This document shows positions 14,317 through 22,103 of a stretch of DNA of 32,831 bases, piece after piece. The DNA comes from CAILHX01 sp036561085. Its GTDB lineage: Bacteria > Pseudomonadota > Gammaproteobacteria > Burkholderiales > Methylophilaceae. The position numbers and the translations under genes are program-made. A model generated the notes under the pieces. It was not told where the DNA came from, searched no databases, and worked only from the letters and a program-made list of their open reading frames with translations. The DNA lies in contig DATBPY010000035.1 of NCBI GenBank assembly GCA_036561085.1, forward strand, positions 1 to 32,831, given 5' to 3'. Each line of letters starts with the position of its first letter. Position 1 is the stretch's first letter.

Positions 14317-14913
14317 TCAGTATCGCCTAAAACTTCCCACCACGACCCCATAAATAGAAGCCTCTTTCCCTGGACGAATTGTCTCGAAGGCCTTATTGGC
14401 CGGAACCAAAATAAAGCGGTCCTTCTCTTTGCCAAGTGTTTTGATCGTGAATCTATCGTCAACAATGGCGACTACTATATCCCCCACATTGGCCGAGGCG
14501 CGTTTTTCTACAATGACGGTATCGCCATCAAGAATGCCTGCATCTTTCATGGAATCCCCAACCACTGGAATCAATTCGGTAACCGAAGGTTTCCTGACCA
14601 GTTGCTCATCAATCGTGACGTACTCGGTACCTTCACCCATCGCTGGAGTAAATGCCCCGGCCTGCACGCTGGCATTCGCTAAGGGGCGCTCAAAGAAACG
14701 CTTGCCTGGAATCAGCTTGTTATCGGGAGCTGCATCCAGAAAATCATGGAGTTTCAAGCGAGCTACAAACTTGGTGATCGCATTCTTGGACTTCATATCC
14801 AGCAGCTCACACATATAGCTGTAACTAGGAATTGTACGATTAACCGCAAAATAGTCACGGAGCTGGGCAAGCCTCAGAATATCCTTCTTGTAAACCTGAT
14901 CGGTATCAGCCAT
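14317..14913 (-). CDS. LexA-like S24-family self-cleaving repressor
   Basis: The protein has 198 residues. Residues about 10-75 form a winged-helix-like DNA-binding domain of LexA type (ILRLAQLRDYF, then MCELLDMKSKNAITKFVARL). The C-terminal S24 peptidase domain has the serine in VVGDSM (S121) and the lysine in RFTIKTL (K158), and an Ala-Gly pair at 85-86 is a likely self-cleavage site. LexA-type proteins repress DNA-damage genes until RecA filament stimulates cleavage. UmuD is an alternative, but UmuD lacks the N-terminal DNA-binding domain seen here. It overlaps the end of the nuclease gene by 8 bp and is followed by the SRAP gene, so all three are one operon. The main chromosomal lexA is probably elsewhere. 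Confidence 0.88.
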   Translation of the reverse strand: MADTDQVYKKDILRLAQLRDYFAVNRTIPSYSYMCELLDMKSKNAITKFVARLKLHDFLDAAPDNKLIPGKRFFERPLANASVQAGAFTPAMGEGTEYVTIDEQLVRKPSVTELIPVVGDSMKDAGILDGDTVIVEKRASANVGDIVVAIVDDRFTIKTLGKEKDRFILVPANKAFETIRPGKEASIYGVVVGSFRRY

Positions 14914-16327
14914 AAAGTACGTCCCTAGAGTTATTCGTCAGATTAAGAATATGTGCGGGCTTTTTTAGCGCCTTTGTCAAAAGCTTGTAGGTATCCATAT
15001 CGAAATCAAGTGGAGATCGGGATTGAAGTATTTCATCGAGTTCGATCTCATCATCCACCGACCCCAGATGACACCACTGGTCGAATACATGAACCTGTGT
15101 CTTCCGGCTCTCTTTGTTTTGTTCGCGGATACCGATGCGACCATCAAACGGCCAGTTTTTCAGCCTCATGGAAATCATGGCCTGCCTTAAACGCAGGTAA
15201 TGCAGTTCCGGCCTCTCCTTGCCGGCACATACCCCGCTGCACTTCTTCAATTGATAGGAAAAGCATGCACCTTTGCCGGTTTCAAGGCCCAGCATCTTGC
15301 CGCAGAGTTGGTGTTTGTCTGCTAAAGCCCGAAGGGTCTCCAATGCTCGCTTCTTTGAACGAAACATGCCATAAAGATATTCGAAATGGGAGGGGCTGAA
15401 TTCGTCGCTGGACACAAGCTTTACCCATGGGGTTTGGCTCATGAGTTCCGAAATCTGCAAGGAGAATAACTTACGTTTTTGCCTCAGCATACGGTTGTAA
15501 ACGGGCAACCGTTCTTTAATAAGTTTTGATTCAAGCAACAAAGCGCCGAGTTCGCCGGCGGTCTCGATCCATTCAACCCGTTTTATCTCTTGAGTGATCT
15601 TCATTTCTCGGGCGGAGCTGTGATCGCTGCTGAAATGGCTCATGACCCGCGAACGCAACGTCACGCTCTTGCCAATATAAAGCGGCGTTTCGTTCTCATC
15701 ATAGAATGTGTACACACCCGGCGCATCAGGTATTTCATCCAGGAAAGCGCCATCCAAGGCAGGCGGCAGACTGGGGCCTTTGAGCAGCGTGTTTATTTCC
15801 TGCAAGACTATTGCCTCGCCCAACTCGCGCCTGGCTGCTTCAAGGAAATCCAGCATGAGTTGTACATCTCCCATGGCACGGTGGCGGGCATCGGTGCGCA
15901 AGCCATGGCGCTGCATGATGGCATCGAGACTGTGGCCTTTGTGATGAGGGAATAACTTGCGAGATAACTTGACGGTGCATAGCGTGCGTTGCCGCAGCGT
16001 AGCACCTAAGCGTTTGAATTCCGCTTTGAGGAACCCATGGTCGAAGCGAGCATTATGGGCTGCCATCACCATACCTTCCAGGTAGCCATAAAGATCCCCG
16101 GCTATTTCTTTAAACGTGGGGGCATCCTTGACCATCTCATTGGTAATGCCGGTAATACCGGTAATGGAGGCCGGGATGCGAACCTCAGGATTCACCAGAG
16201 TTTCCCAGCGTCCTGTGATTTCGCCGTTTTCAATACGGATCAAACCTATCTCAGTGAGACGGCTATATAAGGGTGAGCCACCTGTTGTTTCGGTGTCCAG
16301 AAAAACCATGTCAGGCAGCCAATACAT
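14906..16327 (-). CDS. DEDDh exonuclease fused to GIY-YIG (Cho/UvrC-like) nuclease
   Basis: The protein has 473 residues from ATG 16327; an in-frame TTG at 16348 adds seven residues but starts within or before the predicted transcription start. Residues 8-165 are a DnaQ/PolC-epsilon-like 3'-5' exonuclease: D11 and E13 (FLDTETTGG), D96 (AHNARFDHGF), H149 and D154 (HRAMGDVQ). From about residue 200 comes a GIY-YIG domain: GVYTFY (204), YIGK (217) and the catalytic glutamate in LLLESKLI (E266). The remainder matches the C-terminal part of such fusions, with a CFSYQLKKCSGVCAGKE cysteine segment. Related Cho nucleases make the 3' incision in excision repair and are SOS-induced. It is the first gene of the operon with the LexA-like repressor. 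Confidence 0.87.
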   Translation of the reverse strand: MYWLPDMVFLDTETTGGSPLYSRLTEIGLIRIENGEITGRWETLVNPEVRIPASITGITGITNEMVKDAPTFKEIAGDLYGYLEGMVMAAHNARFDHGFLKAEFKRLGATLRQRTLCTVKLSRKLFPHHKGHSLDAIMQRHGLRTDARHRAMGDVQLMLDFLEAARRELGEAIVLQEINTLLKGPSLPPALDGAFLDEIPDAPGVYTFYDENETPLYIGKSVTLRSRVMSHFSSDHSSAREMKITQEIKRVEWIETAGELGALLLESKLIKERLPVYNRMLRQKRKLFSLQISELMSQTPWVKLVSSDEFSPSHFEYLYGMFRSKKRALETLRALADKHQLCGKMLGLETGKGACFSYQLKKCSGVCAGKERPELHYLRLRQAMISMRLKNWPFDGRIGIREQNKESRKTQVHVFDQWCHLGSVDDEIELDEILQSRSPLDFDMDTYKLLTKALKKPAHILNLTNNSRDVLYG

Positions 16328-16349
16328 TTTGCGACTAGACACTCCCAAG

Positions 16350-16388
16350 ATTATGAGTAGTATTTTCCAAAAGTGAACGTTCGTTCAC
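16350..16388 (-). promoter_or_regulatory. Promoter overlapped by a perfect GAAC-N4-GTTC palindrome
   Basis: On the minus strand a -10-like CATAAT (16350-16355) lies 16 bases from a -35-like TTCACT (16372-16377). The -35 is inside GTGAACGTTCGTTCAC (16373-16388), a 7+2+7 palindrome with perfect arms. Its GAAC-N4-GTTC core matches the LexA box of Gram-positive bacteria and not the CTGT-N8-ACAG box usual in beta- and gammaproteobacteria. Placement over the -35 fits repression of the nuclease-lexA-like-SRAP operon by its own repressor, which is inferred. Confidence 0.65.
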
Positions 16389-16615
16389 CCGCGCATTATT
16401 ATTGGATATCCGGACAAACGCAACCCCTCTCTCTAGCTCCGAAAGGCACACCCGTGAGCTGCTTGATGTCTTATTGTTGAGGATGAAGTTGTTTGAATGC
16501 CAGCCTGCAGGGTACTCTGGGGGGCTTGTTGAGACCTGTCAGCCTCACCCTAAACCGGCACCATACTAGAAAATCGTACTTTTAACTGAATGAAATATAA
16601 TGATGAACAGATATG

Positions 16616-16707
16616 TGGCGGAGAGGGTGGGATTTGAACCCACGATACAAGTTACCTTGTATGCCGGATTTCGAGTCCGGTGCATTCAACCACTCTGCCA
16701 CCTCTCC
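16616..16707 (-). tRNA. tRNA-Ser (anticodon CGA)
   Basis: On the minus strand the sequence folds as a class II tRNA of 92 bases including an encoded CCA (complement of 16616-16618). The acceptor stem is GGAGAGG/CCTCTCC with discriminator G. The anticodon loop reads CTCGAAA inside the ACCGGA/TCCGG-type stem, giving CGA, which reads UCG serine codons. The variable arm is long (CATACAAG...CTTGTATCG), as expected for serine. The T loop reads GGTTCAAATCC. The gene for its charging enzyme, serS, is 2.4 kb away. Confidence 0.95.
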
Positions 16708-16827
16708 CGCTTTACTACAAGCTGCAAAATCGAACCCTTTTCAAGGGTGCAGATTCTAACATGCAAGTGGCAACCGCGCCTGCCTTGAACGCTGGACAAG
16801 CCCCGGAAAGTTGGGGAAACTCTCGCC

Positions 16828-18258
16828 ATGCTGCGACTGCTTCCAACCTTGGCTGTTGTTTTGTTGCTTGCCGCTTGCAGCAAGCCTCCCAAGCCGTTAT
16901 TACCACCCCAACAAAGCCACGAGATCGTGGTGGTCACCTATAACAGTCCCACCACTTATTTCGTCAACGGCACCAATGAATTCGCAGGTCTGGAATACGA
17001 TCTGGTCAAACTTTTTTGCGAACAGTTAGGGCCGGATTATAAAGTACAATTTCTGCCGGTCAGCGGAGTAGGCGAGGTTATCCCCACTCTGCTCAAAGGT
17101 CATGCGCATTTCGCCGCTGCCGGGCTGGATATCAATCGTCTGCGTAGTCACCTGGTGCGTTTTGGTCCGGCTTATCAGGAAGTTCAGCCTCAGATGGTGG
17201 TGAATGGTGATAGCCACGACAAGATCCATGCCATAGAAGATGTCATAGGCAAATCTGTCGCTGTACCATCAGGTAGCAGCGACGCAGAACGCCTAGCTAC
17301 TCTGGCAGTCGATATGCCCGGATTATATTGGCGACAAGTGCCGCAAAGCGGCAGTGAAGAGCTTCTCGAACAGGTGGCTGACGGCACGCTTGACGCTACG
17401 ATTGCAGATTCACACTTGGTTTCCATCGTACAGAATTATTATCCTAATCTGGATGTCGCTTTCAATTTCGGTACGCCGCGCGCGTTGGCATGGGCATTCC
17501 CTAATAACGGTGATCCATGGCTGTACCAGCAGGCACAGGACTTTTTTGACCGCATACAACGGGATGGAACACTACATAACTTGATGGATCGATATTACGG
17601 GCATTCAGAGCGGCTGAAGGCCATGGATATCACCGGCTTTTTATCGCAGATGCATACTACTTTGCCGCAGTATGTAAAGCTGATGAAACAGGCTGAAGCG
17701 ACCACACAGATAGACTGGAAGTTGCTGGCCGCACTCAGTTACCAGGAGTCGCATTGGGACACTTACAGTACCTCGCCCACCAACGTACGCGGATTGATGA
17801 TGCTGACTGAGCATACGGCTGACAAGATGGGCGTAAAGAACCGGCTGGATCCCAAACAAAGCATTATGGCGGGAGCCCAATATTTTCTGCTGCTGAAAAA
17901 TGAGATCCCTGCCCGGATCGCGGAACCTGATCGCACCTGGCTAGCACTGGCTTCTTACAATGTGGGTATTGCGCACCTGGAAGATGCCCGTGTACTTACT
18001 CAGCGTATGGGGCTTAATCCGGATGTCTGGGCGGATGTGAAAAAAGCGTTGCCGCTACTGACTCAATTCCAACATTATTCCAAACTCAAAAACGGTTTTG
18101 CGCGTGGCGGCGCGGCGGTGATCTTTGTAGAGTCCATCCGTACCTACTACGATATCCTGGTGAAATACGAGGCCAAGAATACGATCACTCCACCGCCTGT
18201 AAAACCTTCCAAAATAAATGTGGCATGGGCTGAATTACGGGCAATGGCCATACCTTGA
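16828..18258 (+). CDS. mltF: Membrane-bound lytic murein transglycosylase F
   Basis: The protein has 476 residues. A lipoprotein signal ends in LLAAC with the lipidated cysteine at 17. Residues about 30-260 form a family 3 solute-binding-like regulatory domain (DLVKLFCEQLG, DATIADSHLV), and residues about 285-420 a lysozyme-like SLT domain with the catalytic glutamate E307 in LSYQESHWD, followed by GLMMLTEHTA and LASYNVGIAHLEDAR. The enzyme cleaves the glycan strands of peptidoglycan at the outer-membrane face, forming 1,6-anhydro-muramic ends. The start is the first ATG after a GGGGA site and gives a clean signal peptide. It stands alone, divergent from tRNA-Ser and convergent with the channel gene. 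Confidence 0.95.
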   Translation: MLRLLPTLAVVLLLAACSKPPKPLLPPQQSHEIVVVTYNSPTTYFVNGTNEFAGLEYDLVKLFCEQLGPDYKVQFLPVSGVGEVIPTLLKGHAHFAAAGLDINRLRSHLVRFGPAYQEVQPQMVVNGDSHDKIHAIEDVIGKSVAVPSGSSDAERLATLAVDMPGLYWRQVPQSGSEELLEQVADGTLDATIADSHLVSIVQNYYPNLDVAFNFGTPRALAWAFPNNGDPWLYQQAQDFFDRIQRDGTLHNLMDRYYGHSERLKAMDITGFLSQMHTTLPQYVKLMKQAEATTQIDWKLLAALSYQESHWDTYSTSPTNVRGLMMLTEHTADKMGVKNRLDPKQSIMAGAQYFLLLKNEIPARIAEPDRTWLALASYNVGIAHLEDARVLTQRMGLNPDVWADVKKALPLLTQFQHYSKLKNGFARGGAAVIFVESIRTYYDILVKYEAKNTITPPPVKPSKINVAWAELRAMAIP

Positions 18259-18279
18259 TGCTATTTCTTTTTAGCTAAG

Positions 18280-19089
18280 CTATTCCTGTTTGCTAAACTG
18301 AGCCTCAAGCAATTTCTCTATTCTATCCAAACGAACAGCCATATCTTTCAACATCGCATCGTGCAGTTTTTCATCTTTCCCCACCTGATGCACGCTATCT
18401 TCGACTTTTTCCACTTCGCTACCGATCAAGAATACCGACAAATGCGCCGTCATCAGCGAGATCAGCACCACGCCAACAAAAATAAGAATAGCCGCGAATA
18501 TCCGTGCTGAAACAGTAGTAGGTACGATATCGCCGAAGCCGGTATGGGTCATGGTGACCCAAGCCCACCACACGCCATCGCCCACATCTCCCATACTGGG
18601 GTCAAGGTGAGTCACGATGATGCCAGACAGCGCCACCACGGTCGCCGAGATCGCGAGGATAGTTGGAATCTTGCCGGTGGACAGGAACTCGCGTAGCCGC
18701 CTGGAAACCTTAACCAGCAGGTACAACATCAATATCAAGCGCAGATTTCGCAATATCGCAGCGACCGGCGAATAGACAGAGTTATGTATCAACCCTGCGC
18801 AAATAATGACCAGATTGAGCCAGTTTCCCTTCAGGTAGCGCGCTTTGTCGCGTACCAGCAAGGTCATGAATGATGTTTCCAGCGCGAATATCAGCCAGAT
18901 CACGAAGTCGTAGAACACGACATCGTCAGGGTCGATGACATGCACTTTTTCCAGATACAGTTGAATAGGAATCCACAATGCGACTGCCAGGATAGGCCAC
19001 TCCAGCCAGCGGCCCCATTTCACTGCGATAGGCCGCTCGTTGGGGTCTACCCCGCTGATACCCAGAAATTTGTGCAATCTAACGCTCAT
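18280..19089 (-). CDS. Voltage-gated-type potassium channel subunit with GFG filter
   Basis: The protein has 269 residues with several membrane helices arranged like a small voltage-gated channel: S1-S3 (about 30-100), an S4-like segment with repeated arginines (ILRNLRLILMLYLLVKVSRRLREF, landmarks RNLR and SRRLR), then a pore loop with the selectivity filter THTGFGD (181-187) and S6. A soluble tail of about 45 residues looks like a coiled coil (VEKVEDSVHQVGKDEKLHD, then MAVRLDRIEKLLEAQ), which may hold the tetramer. The filter has Phe in the usual GYG tyrosine place, as in EAG-type channels. The start has a GGGGAG site and lies 10 bp after serS, so the two are probably co-transcribed. Confidence 0.82.
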   Translation of the reverse strand: MSVRLHKFLGISGVDPNERPIAVKWGRWLEWPILAVALWIPIQLYLEKVHVIDPDDVVFYDFVIWLIFALETSFMTLLVRDKARYLKGNWLNLVIICAGLIHNSVYSPVAAILRNLRLILMLYLLVKVSRRLREFLSTGKIPTILAISATVVALSGIIVTHLDPSMGDVGDGVWWAWVTMTHTGFGDIVPTTVSARIFAAILIFVGVVLISLMTAHLSVFLIGSEVEKVEDSVHQVGKDEKLHDAMLKDMAVRLDRIEKLLEAQFSKQE

Positions 19090-19099
19090 TACTACTCCC

Positions 19100-20371
19100 C
19101 TATTTGAGCAGTTTCAGTTCACCCATATACGGCCATAACACTTCAGGAACGGTCACGCTGCCGTCCGCATTTTGATAGTTCTCTAAAACAGCGACTAGCG
19201 TCCTCCCTACTGCCAGTCCGGAACCATTCAATGTGTGCAGCAACTCTGTTTTACCGGATGCGTTGCGGAACCTTGCTTGCAAACGCCGTGCCTGGAAGGT
19301 TTCGCAATTGGAGACTGAAGATATCTCTCTATAAGTATTTTGCGCAGGCAGCCATACTTCCAGATCGTAAGTTTTAGCTGCGCCAAACCCCATGTCGCCG
19401 GTGCATAACGACATTACACGATAAGGCAGCCCGAGTGCTTTCAGTATATTCTCGGCATGCCCCACCATTTCTTCCAACACAGCATAGCTGGTATCTGGAT
19501 GCACGATCTGTACCATTTCTACTTTGTCGAACTGGTGCTGACGTATCATGCCCTTGGTATCTTTACCGTAGGAACCGGCCTCGCTACGGAAACAAGGGGT
19601 ATGTGCCGTGAGCTTGAGGGGCAGATCCTCTATCGCCACGATCTCGTCGCGCACAAGATTGGTGAGCGTCACTTCTGAAGTCGGAATCAGATACAGCTTG
19701 TTATCGTTATGCGGCACCGAAAACAGATCCTGCTCGAACTTGGGTAGTTGACCCGTACCTTGCAGTGTTTCCGCATTCACCATGTAGGGCGTATAGCATT
19801 CGGTATAACCATGCTGTTCGGTTTGCATATCCAGCATGAATTGCGCAAGAGCACGATGCAGTTTGGCAATACCGCCGCGCATGAAAGTAAAACGTGCGCC
19901 CGACAATTTGGCACCGGTATCGAAATCCAGACCTAACGGCGTACCGACATCGGCATGGTCTTTGACCTCGAAATCAAATATACGCGGCGTGCCTACCCTG
20001 CGCACTTCTACGTTATCTGCCTCGGACTTTCCGGGCGGTACGCTGTCATGCGGCAGGTTAGGCACATTGAGCAGTAATTTTTGCATCTCGGCCTGAATCA
20101 CCGCCAGTCGTTCCTCGTCTGCTTTCAATTGCTCGCCCAATCCGGCTACTTCGGCCATGATGGCACTTACATCCTCGCCCTTGGACTTGGCCATGCCGAT
20201 CTGCTTGGAACTGGCGTTACGCTTGGCCTGTAATTCCTGGGTACGCGTCTGTACCGTTTTACGCTCGGTTTCCAATGCCGTGAAAGCGGCGCTGTCGAAC
20301 ACAAAACCGCGGATAGCAAGTTTGCTCACCACACCCGGCAGATCATTTCTTAATTGCTGAATATCTAACAT
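19100..20371 (-). CDS. serS: Seryl-tRNA synthetase
   Basis: The protein has 423 residues from ATG 20371 (MLDIQQLRND), the family's standard N-terminus, with GAGG eight bases upstream; a frame extending to 20416 is an artefact. The first 110 residues form the long antiparallel coiled coil that holds the tRNA-Ser variable arm. The class II catalytic core follows, with motif 2 around CFRSEAGSYGKDTKGMIRQHQF (landmarks FRSEAG, RQHQF) and motif 3 in GSGLAVGRTLVAVLENYQ. It charges tRNA-Ser with serine and also serves selenocysteine tRNA where present. It is downstream of rarA and the DUF559 gene (56-bp gap) on the same strand. Confidence 0.98.
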   Translation of the reverse strand: MLDIQQLRNDLPGVVSKLAIRGFVFDSAAFTALETERKTVQTRTQELQAKRNASSKQIGMAKSKGEDVSAIMAEVAGLGEQLKADEERLAVIQAEMQKLLLNVPNLPHDSVPPGKSEADNVEVRRVGTPRIFDFEVKDHADVGTPLGLDFDTGAKLSGARFTFMRGGIAKLHRALAQFMLDMQTEQHGYTECYTPYMVNAETLQGTGQLPKFEQDLFSVPHNDNKLYLIPTSEVTLTNLVRDEIVAIEDLPLKLTAHTPCFRSEAGSYGKDTKGMIRQHQFDKVEMVQIVHPDTSYAVLEEMVGHAENILKALGLPYRVMSLCTGDMGFGAAKTYDLEVWLPAQNTYREISSVSNCETFQARRLQARFRNASGKTELLHTLNGSGLAVGRTLVAVLENYQNADGSVTVPEVLWPYMGELKLLK

Positions 20372-20427
20372 AAAAACCTCAAACCCTTTTTTTTGCTCAT
20401 GCAACTGTCCATTCATGCAAGCTGCAC

Positions 20428-20793
20428 TTATGAAAAATCACGCATGATTCTTTTTAATACAGCATCTATTTGGTATAACACGTCTCGCGGTTTGATATAC
20501 AAAACTCGCAAACCCAGCGAAACCAGGAATCGCTCGCGCCGCTGCTCTTCTTCCCATGCATGGAGATTGCGCGGTAGTACATCCTGCAATTCGATGACCA
20601 GAAACTCTTCCGGGCAATAAAAATCCACCACGCGACCGCCTATATCGAACTGCCGCACAAACATCCGGTCTTGCAATTGCCCATCTTTTAATCGTTGCCA
20701 CAACGCAATATCCGCCGCAATCGCGCCTTTGCGCGCGGGGTGCCGACTGATCTTTTGTTGCGGCAGATTATACAATCTGGGTATCTGCATCAT
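20428..20793 (-). CDS. DUF559 family protein with altered nuclease-like motif
   Basis: The protein has 121 residues. It follows the DUF559 pattern, a Vsr-like member of the PD-(D/E)xK nuclease fold: an N-terminal LWQRLKDGQL segment, RQFDIGGRVVDFYCPE with D57, then LVIEL with E68, and a C-terminal LGLRVLYIKPRDV. Most family members continue LVIELDG.QH; here the residue after EL is Gln (Q70) and the next segment reads DVLPRNLHAW, so one metal ligand may be lost. Activity is therefore uncertain. The start overlaps the rarA stop as ATGA, so it is coupled to rarA and lies ahead of serS. Roles of DUF559 proteins are largely unknown. Confidence 0.75.
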   Translation of the reverse strand: MMQIPRLYNLPQQKISRHPARKGAIAADIALWQRLKDGQLQDRMFVRQFDIGGRVVDFYCPEEFLVIELQDVLPRNLHAWEEEQRRERFLVSLGLRVLYIKPRDVLYQIDAVLKRIMRDFS

Positions 20794-22103
20794 TTACCCT
20801 TTTTGGCTTTTTTATCCAGCTCGCGTAAATGTGCGAGTTTTTCCGCTATTTTACCTTCCAGACCGCGCGGTGTGGGCTCATAAAACCTGGTTTGGGGCAT
20901 ACCCTCCGGCAGATAGTTTTCGCCCGCTGCATAGGCTTCCGGTTCATCGTGGGCGTAGCGATAAGCCTTGCCGTAATCCAGCTCTTTCATCAACTTGGTC
21001 GGGGCATTGCGCAAATGCAAAGGCACCGGACGCGTCTGGTCTTGTCCCACAAACGCCTTCATTTTGTTATAGGCCATGTAAGCCGCATTACTCTTGGCTG
21101 CTACCGCCATGTATACCACCGCATTAGCCAGCGCCAATTCGCCTTCCGGCGAGCCCAGACGTTCATATATCTGACAGCCTTCCAGCGCCAGGGTCTGCGC
21201 GCGTGGATCAGCCAGACCGATATCTTCGGTCGCCATGCGCACGATACGCCGTCCCAGATACAGCGGGTCGGCGCCGCCGTCCAGCATACGCATGAACCAA
21301 TATAGCGCTGCATCCGGATTGGAACCGCGTACCGATTTGTGCAGTGCGGATATCTGGTCATAGAACTCCTCACCGCCTTTGTCGAAACGGCGCAACTTGC
21401 TGGCCAAGGTGCTTTCCAGAAACGCTTCATCGATATTTTGTTTGCCCGCCGACTGTGCTGCGTTGAACAGTTGTTCGATGAAATTGAATAAACGACGTGC
21501 ATCCCCATCGGCATAAGCCAGCACCTGCTCGCGCACTTTGGAATCAGTGCTCAAGCCGGGCTGCAAAGCTAATGCACGATCGAACAAAATGCCCAATTCC
21601 TCCTCGGACAAAGGCTTGAGCACAAACACCTGGGCACGGCTGAGCAATGCAGAATTGACTTCAAATGAAGGATTTTCCGTGGTAGCGCCGATGAAGGTAA
21701 GCAAGCCGCTTTCGACAAACGGCAGGAACGCATCTTGTTGTGATTTATTGAATCTATGCACCTCGTCCACGAACATAATGGTGCGGCGACCTGACTGCTG
21801 CAGCGTGTGTTGTGCACGTTCTACAGCTTCACGAATATCCTTGACCCCGGATAACACTGCCGACAGCGGAATGAATTCCGCATCCACTGAACCCGCCACC
21901 AGTCTCGCGAGGGTGGTCTTGCCTACACCCGGCGGCCCCCACAAGATCATGGAAGGTAATTTGCCCGAAGTAAAAGCCAATCGTAACGGCTTACCTTCGC
22001 CCAGCAAATGTCCCTGCCCTACTACTTCATCCAGCGTTGTCGGACGTAACCGTTCAGCCAAAGGGGCATGAGGTGCAACATTAGTGAACAAGCTATCTGT
22101 CAT
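20790..22103 (-). CDS. rarA: Replication-associated recombination ATPase RarA (MgsA)
   Basis: The protein has 437 residues. An N-terminal AAA+ domain carries Walker A GPPGVGKT (56-63), Walker B FVDEVHRFN (about 104-112), and sensor 1 in FIGATTENPSFEVN. The RarA/WRNIP1 C-terminal helical and tetramerisation region follows, with the RGSNPDAALYWFMRML and GGADPLYLGRRIVRMA signatures. RarA is a replisome-linked tetramer that acts at stalled forks and at single-strand gaps. The start overlaps the glycosyltransferase stop by 4 bp (ATGA) and the stop overlaps the DUF559 gene likewise. In many betaproteobacteria rarA follows lolA directly; here a two-partner-secretion island and a glycosyltransferase lie between them. 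Confidence 0.97.
   Translation of the reverse strand: MTDSLFTNVAPHAPLAERLRPTTLDEVVGQGHLLGEGKPLRLAFTSGKLPSMILWGPPGVGKTTLARLVAGSVDAEFIPLSAVLSGVKDIREAVERAQHTLQQSGRRTIMFVDEVHRFNKSQQDAFLPFVESGLLTFIGATTENPSFEVNSALLSRAQVFVLKPLSEEELGILFDRALALQPGLSTDSKVREQVLAYADGDARRLFNFIEQLFNAAQSAGKQNIDEAFLESTLASKLRRFDKGGEEFYDQISALHKSVRGSNPDAALYWFMRMLDGGADPLYLGRRIVRMATEDIGLADPRAQTLALEGCQIYERLGSPEGELALANAVVYMAVAAKSNAAYMAYNKMKAFVGQDQTRPVPLHLRNAPTKLMKELDYGKAYRYAHDEPEAYAAGENYLPEGMPQTRFYEPTPRGLEGKIAEKLAHLRELDKKAKKGK

Noticed and set aside
14310..14465. Upstream extension of the SRAP frame to 14465
   Set aside because: It overlaps most of the end of the LexA-like gene and has no family similarity; ATG 14309 places the catalytic cysteine at position 2.
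16600..16943. Short plus- and minus-strand frames across tRNA-Ser and the mltF leader
   Set aside because: They run through a well-formed tRNA gene and have no family resemblance.
20372..20416. N-terminal extension of serS
   Set aside because: The MLDIQQLR start at 20371 is the normal SerRS N-terminus and has a ribosome site.
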